The position numbers and the translations under genes were made by a program. A stretch of 64,000 bases of DNA from the NCBI RefSeq assembly GCF_016124325.1, contig NZ_WGNY01000010.1:32388-96387 (forward strand). Direction: 5' to 3'. Within the stretch, counting starts at the first letter, position 1. Every line of letters begins with the position of its first letter. Positions 57,883 through 64,000 of the stretch are shown here, piece after piece. Source of the stretch: Phenylobacterium sp. Its GTDB lineage: Bacteria > Pseudomonadota > Alphaproteobacteria > Caulobacterales > Caulobacteraceae. The notes below the pieces were generated by a model. That model was not told where the DNA came from. It made no database searches and saw only the letters and a program-made list of their open reading frames with translations.

Positions 57883-58521
57883 ATGGATGGTCCGCACCTG
57901 ATCCTGTTCGCCGATCCGATGTGCTCGTGGTGCTACGGCTTCTCGCCGGTGGTCGACGAGATCCGACACGCCTACGGCAACGCCCTGCCGGTGCGCGTCA
58001 TCATGGGCGGCCTGCGGCCCGGGACCGAGAGGCCCATGACGCCCGAGGCGGCCAACGAGATCGCGACCCACTGGAGCCATGTCCACGAGGCCTCGGGGCT
58101 GCCGTTCGACGCCTCGCTGCTCCGGACCGGGACCTTCGTCTACGACACCGACCCGGCCGCCCGCGCCGTGGTGGTCGTCCGTCGGCACGGGCAGGACGTG
58201 GCCGTGCGCTACCTCGCCGCGGCCCAGCGCGCCTTCTACGCCGAGGCGCGGGACGTCACCTCGGGCGAGGTGCTGGCCGACCTCGCCGCCGAATTGGGGC
58301 TGGACCGCGAGGAGTTCCTGGCCGACTGGGCCTCGGACGCGGCCAAGCAGGAGACCTGGCGCGATTACGCCACCTCGCAGCGCGCGGGGGTCACGGGCTT
58401 TCCGACCCTGATCGGCGGCCCCAACGAGCATGGCGTCTACGGCGTCGTCGCGCGCGGCTACGCCCCGGCCGAGCAGGTGCTGGCGGTGCTCAGGGACTGG
58501 ATCTCGCGGATCGCGGCCTGA
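57883..58521 (+). CDS. DsbA-family (FrnE-like) thiol oxidoreductase
   Basis: A 212-residue cytoplasmic thioredoxin-fold protein. The CxxC is C14-S-W-C17, near the start, with [12 protein letters not shown] typical of FrnE/DSBA-like proteins. A helical insertion and a cis-proline GFPTLIGG follow. No signal peptide is present, so it acts in the cytoplasm. It is divergent from the nitrile hydratase operon across 95 bp. Confidence 0.88.
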   Translation: MDGPHLILFADPMCSWCYGFSPVVDEIRHAYGNALPVRVIMGGLRPGTERPMTPEAANEIATHWSHVHEASGLPFDASLLRTGTFVYDTDPAARAVVVVRRHGQDVAVRYLAAAQRAFYAEARDVTSGEVLADLAAELGLDREEFLADWASDAAKQETWRDYATSQRAGVTGFPTLIGGPNEHGVYGVVARGYAPAEQVLAVLRDWISRIAA

Positions 58522-58524
58522 CGC

Positions 58525-59775
58525 CTAGTTGGCCGGCGGCGGCGGATTGACCGCCACGTCCTGGATCAGCTTGGCCAGCAGATAGAGCCGCGGCGTCAGC
58601 GTCGTCAGGTCGAGGTACTCCAGGTCGGAGTGGAAGCCGCCGCCCACGGGCCCCAGGCCGTCCAGCGCGGCCACGCCCGCCTCGTTCGCCAGCGCCGATT
58701 CCGAGGCCCCGCCGTTGCCGCCGCGCCCCAGCGTACGGCCGAGGCCGGCATAGATCGCCGCGGCGCGGTCGGCCAGGGCGTCGGTGGCGGCGTTGTTGGG
58801 CAGCGGCGGATAGGACGTGTCCCGATGGACGGTGACGGTCGTGCCTTCGATCGAGGGCGCCTTGGCGCTGGCCTCCAGCGCCGACATCACCGCGTCCACC
58901 TGGCCCTTGTCGCGGACCCGCAGGTTCAACGTCGCCTGCGCCGTGTCGGGGATGATGTTGTAGCGCGAGCCGGCGTTCAGCAGGGTGAGATTCAGGGTCA
59001 TGCCGTCGCCGAACTTCGGGAACGGCTTGATGGAGTCCAGCTGGTGCATCAGCTCGTCGGCGGCGTTGCGGCCCTCGTGCGGGGCGACGCCGGCGTGGGC
59101 GGCCTTGCCCGCCACGTCGACGACGATGACGTTGGAGCCCTTGCGCCAGACCGTGGCCGCGTCGGGCGGATCGCCGGGTTCGAGGTTCAGCTCGACGTCG
59201 GCGTCCTTCAACAGCTTGTCGATCAGCCCGCGCGTGCCGGGCGAACCGCGCTCCTCGGACGACTCGATCAGGAAGACGATCTGCTTGAAGTCCTTGAAGC
59301 CGAGGTCGTGCAGGATCTTGAGCGCGTAGACGCCCTCGACCACGCCGCCCTTCTCGTCGGAGACGCCGGGGCCCATGGCGTGGTCGCCCACGATCTTGAA
59401 GGGCCGTTGCGCCGCCGTGCCCGGGCCGAACACGGTGTCGAGGTGGCCGATCATCAGGATGCGGCCCTTGCCCGTCCCCTTCAGCGTGGCGACCAGGTTG
59501 TCGGCGAGGTCGGGCGCTTCGGCCGGGATCCGCTCCACCTGGAAGCCCAGGGCCTCCAGGCGCGGGACGAGCACGTCGGCGACCTTGCGGCCGCCTTCGA
59601 CGTCGCCGGTGCCCGAGTCGATGTTGACCACCTGCTCCAGCAGCTTGAGCTGGTCCGGCCGTGCGGCTTCGGCGGCCGCCCACAGGCGCGCGTCCTTGGC
59701 CACTGTCTTCGGCGCGGCGAGCGCGGGTTGGGCCATCGCCACGGCGGCGAGCGCCAGCCACGTCTTCACGTCCAT
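58525..59775 (-). CDS. M20-family zinc peptidase, glutamate carboxypeptidase type
   Basis: An exported 416-residue aminoacyl or folate-type carboxypeptidase. The signal peptide is about 1-21 (AAVAMAQPALAAPK). The zinc ligands and base are H111-L-D113 in IGHLDTVF, D140 in GVSDEKGG, and the pair E174-E175 in ESSEERGS. A dimerisation domain lies in the middle. ATG 59775 begins the signal peptide; an upstream in-frame ATG at 59808 would add 11 residues before it. The last bases are convergent with the FrnE-like gene. Confidence 0.9.
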   Translation of the reverse strand: MDVKTWLALAAVAMAQPALAAPKTVAKDARLWAAAEAARPDQLKLLEQVVNIDSGTGDVEGGRKVADVLVPRLEALGFQVERIPAEAPDLADNLVATLKGTGKGRILMIGHLDTVFGPGTAAQRPFKIVGDHAMGPGVSDEKGGVVEGVYALKILHDLGFKDFKQIVFLIESSEERGSPGTRGLIDKLLKDADVELNLEPGDPPDAATVWRKGSNVIVVDVAGKAAHAGVAPHEGRNAADELMHQLDSIKPFPKFGDGMTLNLTLLNAGSRYNIIPDTAQATLNLRVRDKGQVDAVMSALEASAKAPSIEGTTVTVHRDTSYPPLPNNAATDALADRAAAIYAGLGRTLGRGGNGGASESALANEAGVAALDGLGPVGGGFHSDLEYLDLTTLTPRLYLLAKLIQDVAVNPPPPAN

Positions 59776-59909
59776 GTTCGAGACCCCATTCGGCGATTTG
59801 CTGTGCATAGCGGCGCGGCGCCCGCGCGGCGAGCGTCGCTGACGTTTGTCGCGGCGATTTTGGGCTGATGAATCAAGTCTGTCACGCAAGCGAGTTAACA
59901 GATTGCCGT

Positions 59910-60004
59910 TGACGCTGGCGCAGTGCGAGCCAAGCGTCAGCGAGTGATCGTGGGCGGGGGGAGTCCGTCCGAAATCTCGACGACCTGGCCGGGACGTCCC
60001 GGCC
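59910..60004. promoter_or_regulatory. Two dyads upstream of the secreted nuclease gene
   Basis: The first dyad pairs TGACGCTGGC (59910-59919) with GCCAAGCGTCA (59929-59939), a 10-bp stem with one bulged A. The second is the perfect 18-bp palindrome GGCCGGGACGTCCCGGCC (59987-60004), 58 bp before the ATG at 60063. Both lie in the 287-bp gap between the M20 and nuclease genes. They could be repressor sites or leader hairpins. Confidence 0.45.
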
Positions 60005-60062
60005 GCGGGTGAGGCTGCCTGCGCCTCGCCTTGCGCAACCTTCGAACAGACGGACCTGAGTA

Positions 60063-63000
60063 ATGACCACGCTTTCGCCCGGCGATCTCGCGCTGATCGG
60101 CTACGCCGCCGACACGGGGGGCAAGTCCTTCGCCTTCGTCCTGCTCCGCGACGTCGATGCGTCGACGACGATCAACTTCACCGACAGCGGCTGGCTGGCC
60201 GCCGGCGGGTTCCGCGCCGGGGAAGGGACCGTGAGCTGGACGGCGCCGGCCGAGGGCGCGACCGCCGGCACGGTGGTCACCTTCACCGGCCTCACGGGCA
60301 GTCTCAATCCGTCCACCTCCGGCGATCAGATCATCGCCTACCAGGGCGCGGCGGGCAGCCCGACGCCCCTGTTCTCGCTGGACTTCGCCGACGGCAACAC
60401 GACCTACGCCGGCGACGCGACCAATTCGAACACCAGCGCCGTTCCGACCGGCCTGACTTTCGGATCGACCGCCCTGGCGTTCGGGCCCGACAACGGGGCC
60501 TACACCGGCCCCACCAGCGGCTCGGCGTCCGATCTGCTGTCGGCGATCGCCGATCCCGCCAACTGGACGACCAACGACACCACGCCCGTCAGCTACGCCG
60601 CGAACTTCACGATCAGCAGCGGCACGACGGTCGGGATCGACGACGTGGCCATCCTCGAAGGCGACGCCGGCGACACGGTCCTGCAGTTCACCGTGACGCG
60701 CAGCGACACGACCGGCGACTTCGACGTCAACTACGCCACCCAGGACGGCACGGCGACGGCCGGCTCCGACTACGACGCCACGTCGGGCGTGCTGCACTTC
60801 GCGGCGGGCGGCCCGGCCAGCCAGACGATTTCGGTGACCGTCCACGGCGACACCGTGGTGGAGTCCGACGAAACCCTGCTGGTGAACCTCTCCGGCGCGA
60901 CCGGCGGCGTGGCCATCGCCGACGCCCAGGGCCAGGGGACCATCACCAACGACGACGCCGCGGCGACCACCACCCTGACGCCCTGGATCAACGAGTTCCA
61001 CTACGACAACTCCGGCGGCGACGTGGGCGAGTTCGTCGAGGTGGCGGGCCAGGCCGGCGTCGACCTCAGCGGCTACACCCTGCTGCTCTACAACGGCAAC
61101 GGCGGGGCGGTTTACAGCACCATCGCCCTCGGCGGCGTGATCACCGACCAAGCCAACGGCTTCGGCGCGATCAGCTTCGCCACCCCGGGCATCCAGAACG
61201 GCGCGCCCGACGGCATCGCCCTTGTCGGCCCTTCGGGCGTCATCGAGTTCATCAGCTACGAAGGCGAGATGACCGCCACGGGCGGCGCGGCCTCCGGCAT
61301 GACCAGCACCGATGTCGGGGTGCTCGAGGACGGCTCGGCCAACGGCACCTCCATCGCCCGCACGGGTGAAGGCCTGGCCGGCAGCGAATTCACCTGGGTC
61401 CTGAGCGGCAGCGCGTCGCCCGACACGGTCAACGCGGGCCAGACCTTCCCGGCGATCACGCCGCGGGTCCACGTGTCGGACGTCTCGGTCGCCGAGGGCG
61501 ACGCCGGGAACACCATCCTGACCTTCACGGTCACCCGCGTCGGCCTGGCCGGCGCGTTCACGGTGGACTACGCCACCCAGGACGGCTCCGCGACGGCCGG
61601 TTCCGACTACACGGCGGCTTCCGGAACGCTGTCGTTCGCCGAGAACGACACCAGCCTGACGGTCAACGTCACGCTCAGCGGCGACACCGACCCCGAGCAG
61701 AACGAGACCCTCTTCCTCAACCTGTCGAACGCCACGGGCGACGCGGTGATCGTCGATCCGCAAGGGCAGGGGACGATCCTCAACGACGACCTGCAGGTGC
61801 TGAAGATCTACGAGATCCAGGGCGCCTCGCACACCTCGCCCTACGACGGCCAGCACGTGCTCACTGAGGGCGTGGTCACGGCCATCGACACGACGGGCTC
61901 GCGCGGGTTCTGGATCCAGGACGCGACCGGCGACGGCGACGACGCCACCTCGGACGCAGTCTTCGTCTTCACCGGCGCGACGCCGACCGTCGAGGTGGGC
62001 CAGCTGGTCCGCGTCGAAGGCAATGTCACCGAGTACCAGGGTTCCGACCCGAACAACCTGACGATCACCGAGATCGAGAGCCCCGTGGTCAGCGTCATCG
62101 GCACGGGGACGGTCGAGGCCACCGTCATCGGCGCCGGCGGCCGCCTGCCGCCCACGGAGGTGGTCGAGGACGACGGTTTCGCGACGTTCGACCCCAGCCA
62201 GGACGCCATCGACTTCTACGAGTCGCTGGAAGGGATGCTGGTGACGGTGAAGGACGCCCAGGCCGTGGACGCCACGTCCGGCAACGCCACCTGGGTCGTC
62301 AGCGACCTCGGCGCCAACGCGACCGGCATGAACGACCGCGGCGGGATCACCATCGCCGACGGCGACATCAACCCCGAGCGCATCCAGGTCTACTACGACT
62401 CCGGCGTCGGCCCGGCCGAGGTCCAGCCGTCGGCCGGCATCGGCGACCACCTGGGCGACGTGACCGGGGTCATCAGCTACTTCGGCGGCAACTACGAGCT
62501 GCTGCCGACCGCGATCGGCTCCACCGGGACCGGCGCCGCGCCGCCGCGCGAGACCACGGCCCTCACCGGCGACGCCGCGCACCTGACCGTCGGCGCCTAC
62601 AACGTGGAGAACCTCGATCCCACCGACCCGCAGGCGAAGTTCGACCAGCTGGGCCATGACATCGCGGTCAACATGGGTTCGCCCGACATCGTGGGGCTGG
62701 AGGAGATCCAGGACGCCGACGGCGCCGGGAACGGGACCGACTACTCGGGCGCCGCCACCGCCCAGAAGCTGATCGACGCCATCGTGGCGGCGGGCGGGCC
62801 GCACTACGTCTACATCGAGATCGCGCCCACCGCGAACAACACCACCGGCGGCGAGTCGAACGGCAACATCCGCCAGGGCTTCCTCTACAATCCCGACCGC
62901 GTCGACTACGTGGACAACTCGATCCACCAGCTCACCGACAACGACCCGACGAACGGCGACGCCTACAACAACAGCCGCAAGCCGCTGGTGGCCGACTTCA

Positions 63001-64000
63001 CCTTCTCGGGCCAGACGATCACCGTCGTCGACGTCCACAACTACTCGCGCGGCGGCAGCGACGAACCGTTCGGCGTCAACCAGCCGCCGATCAACAACGG
63101 CGATCAGCGCCGGCTCGACCAGACCACGCCGGTCAAGGAGTACGTCGAGGGCCTGGTCGCCTCGAACCCCGACGCCAAGGTCGTGGTGATGGGCGACTTC
63201 AACGCTTTCCAGTTCGAGGACTCGGTCCACCAGCTGGAGACCGGCGGCGCGCTGACCAACCTCTCCAACCTGCTCGATCCCACCGACCGGTTCTCCTACG
63301 CCTACGAGGGCAACGCCCAGCAGATCGACCACCTGCTGGCCTCGCCCGATCTCTACGCCTCGGCCGAGTTCGACATCGTCCACCTCAACACCGGCGTCGC
63401 GGGCGGCGACCGGCCGACCGACCACGACGCGATCGTGTCGCGCTTCGACTTCAACGTGGGCCCCGAGGCGCATGACGACGCCGCCGCGGTGAACGAGAAC
63501 GCCTCGGTCCAGATCGACGTTCTGGGCAACGACACCGACGCCAATGTGGGCGACGCGCTTGAGATCGTGTCGGTGTCTGCGACGGCGCAGGGGGCGAGCG
63601 TGGCGGTGGTGGACGGCCATCTGGTCTACACGGCCGACGCCGACATCTTCGACCTGCTGGGCCTGGGCCAGACGGCGCAGGACAGCTTCACCTACGTGAT
63701 GCGCGACGCCGGCGGGGAGACCAGCTCGGCGAGCGTCTCGGTGACCATCTCGGGCGTGGCCGACGGCCCCACCCAGACCGGCGGAAACGGGGTCGACACG
63801 CTGACGGGCACGTCGGCGGACGAGAAGCTCGACGGCGGCAACGGCAACGACAGCCTCTTCGGCGGGGCCGGGGCCGACACCCTGGTGGGCGGCAACGGCG
63901 ACGACGCCCTCTCGGGCGGCGACGGCATCGACAGCCTCACGGGCGGCAACGGCGCCGACACCCTGGAAGGCGGCGCGGGCCACGACATCCTGGCCGGCGG
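60063..64000 (+). CDS. Secreted multidomain nuclease (ExeM/NucH-like) with Calx-beta and RTX repeats, 3' end beyond window
   Basis: A very large secreted protein; 1312 residues are in the window. It has no N-terminal signal peptide and carries RTX repeats, so type I secretion with a C-terminal signal is expected. Approximate order: N-terminal region (1-185), Calx-beta (186-297), lamin-tail-like domain (306-460), Calx-beta (468-576), OB-like domain (578-833), endonuclease/exonuclease/phosphatase domain (840-1130), VCBS/cadherin-like domain (1131-1231), RTX region (1240 onward). Nuclease motifs include [21 protein letters not shown] and [10 protein letters not shown]. It probably degrades extracellular DNA and binds calcium. 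Confidence 0.9.
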   Translation, partial: MTTLSPGDLALIGYAADTGGKSFAFVLLRDVDASTTINFTDSGWLAAGGFRAGEGTVSWTAPAEGATAGTVVTFTGLTGSLNPSTSGDQIIAYQGAAGSPTPLFSLDFADGNTTYAGDATNSNTSAVPTGLTFGSTALAFGPDNGAYTGPTSGSASDLLSAIADPANWTTNDTTPVSYAANFTISSGTTVGIDDVAILEGDAGDTVLQFTVTRSDTTGDFDVNYATQDGTATAGSDYDATSGVLHFAAGGPASQTISVTVHGDTVVESDETLLVNLSGATGGVAIADAQGQGTITNDDAAATTTLTPWINEFHYDNSGGDVGEFVEVAGQAGVDLSGYTLLLYNGNGGAVYSTIALGGVITDQANGFGAISFATPGIQNGAPDGIALVGPSGVIEFISYEGEMTATGGAASGMTSTDVGVLEDGSANGTSIARTGEGLAGSEFTWVLSGSASPDTVNAGQTFPAITPRVHVSDVSVAEGDAGNTILTFTVTRVGLAGAFTVDYATQDGSATAGSDYTAASGTLSFAENDTSLTVNVTLSGDTDPEQNETLFLNLSNATGDAVIVDPQGQGTILNDDLQVLKIYEIQGASHTSPYDGQHVLTEGVVTAIDTTGSRGFWIQDATGDGDDATSDAVFVFTGATPTVEVGQLVRVEGNVTEYQGSDPNNLTITEIESPVVSVIGTGTVEATVIGAGGRLPPTEVVEDDGFATFDPSQDAIDFYESLEGMLVTVKDAQAVDATSGNATWVVSDLGANATGMNDRGGITIADGDINPERIQVYYDSGVGPAEVQPSAGIGDHLGDVTGVISYFGGNYELLPTAIGSTGTGAAPPRETTALTGDAAHLTVGAYNVENLDPTDPQAKFDQLGHDIAVNMGSPDIVGLEEIQDADGAGNGTDYSGAATAQKLIDAIVAAGGPHYVYIEIAPTANNTTGGESNGNIRQGFLYNPDRVDYVDNSIHQLTDNDPTNGDAYNNSRKPLVADFTFSGQTITVVDVHNYSRGGSDEPFGVNQPPINNGDQRRLDQTTPVKEYVEGLVASNPDAKVVVMGDFNAFQFEDSVHQLETGGALTNLSNLLDPTDRFSYAYEGNAQQIDHLLASPDLYASAEFDIVHLNTGVAGGDRPTDHDAIVSRFDFNVGPEAHDDAAAVNENASVQIDVLGNDTDANVGDALEIVSVSATAQGASVAVVDGHLVYTADADIFDLLGLGQTAQDSFTYVMRDAGGETSSASVSVTISGVADGPTQTGGNGVDTLTGTSADEKLDGGNGNDSLFGGAGADTLVGGNGDDALSGGDGIDSLTGGNGADTLEGGAGHDILAG
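63780..64000 (+). repeat. RTX calcium-binding nonapeptide repeats
   Basis: Tandem GGNGxDxLx units in the nuclease C-terminal part: [54 protein letters not shown] and GGAGHDILA. Each folds into a parallel beta-roll that binds calcium. The array continues past the right edge. Confidence 0.92.

Noticed and set aside
59937..63983. A 1348-codon open frame on the minus strand opposite the secreted nuclease
   Set aside because: It is a shadow. The plus-strand frame has clear domains and repeats, while the antisense product is His/Val/Arg-rich with no motif. High GC keeps such antisense frames open.

Overview
This is a very GC-rich window (about 70% G+C by eye) from an alphaproteobacterium, most likely a member of the Caulobacteraceae, with Phenylobacterium or a close relative as my best guess. 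That placement is an inference. It rests on an RNase E with an acidic insertion in its S1 region and a C-terminal GWW tail, a bactofilin gene overlapping an M23 endopeptidase gene, an iscR-iscS-sufB-x-sufCDS-sufT-sufA operon, a PEPxxWA-type sorting signal, and promoter-like sites close to the Caulobacter housekeeping type. The DNA looks chromosomal and gene-dense. I saw no tRNA, rRNA, CRISPR array, phage or insertion sequence.

Layout. At 1-5 kb (minus strand) lie a truncated aldehyde dehydrogenase, an FAD oxidoreductase, and an M48 metalloprotease/TPR protein followed by a DsbA-like lipoprotein. At 5-12 kb rne is divergent from amiC and mrcA (peptidoglycan), across the only gene-free gap longer than 300 bp. 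At 11.9-18 kb come prfB with its programmed frameshift, bactofilin plus M23 peptidase, a one-cysteine Bcp peroxiredoxin, a REP-like inverted repeat, tyrS and anmK. At 18-25 kb are a Baeyer-Villiger-type monooxygenase, an OmpR/kinase pair, a small protein and a PAS hybrid kinase. At 25-33.4 kb the Suf iron-sulfur assembly operon is under an IscR-type regulator, with one unknown gene between sufB and sufC. At 33.4-44 kb are a GST, a PaaG-like crotonase, a diguanylate cyclase, a DEAD-box helicase, parE, a surface protein with a coagulation-factor-5/8-like fold, an HSL-type esterase and an M61 peptidase. At 44-50 kb glnB-glnA is divergent from a thiolase-like protein, a histidine phosphatase and the NAD(P)HX repair enzyme. 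At 50-56 kb are membrane proteins, an ABC-F translation factor and ndk. At 56-58.5 kb a cobalt-type nitrile hydratase operon is divergent from a FrnE-like thiol protein. At 58.5-64 kb an M20 peptidase precedes a very large calcium-binding secreted nuclease that runs off the right edge.

Functional themes are cell-envelope synthesis (amiC, mrcA, M23, bactofilin, anmK, M48, DsbA), RNA decay (RNase E and a helicase that may be its partner), iron-sulfur assembly, nitrogen assimilation, and small-molecule oxidation and hydrolysis. No clearly undescribed multi-gene system is evident. The best leads are the unknown suf gene, the structured rne leader, the thiolase-like protein without the usual nucleophile, the nitrile hydratase with a histidine-rich tail, and the modular secreted nuclease with two dyads upstream.
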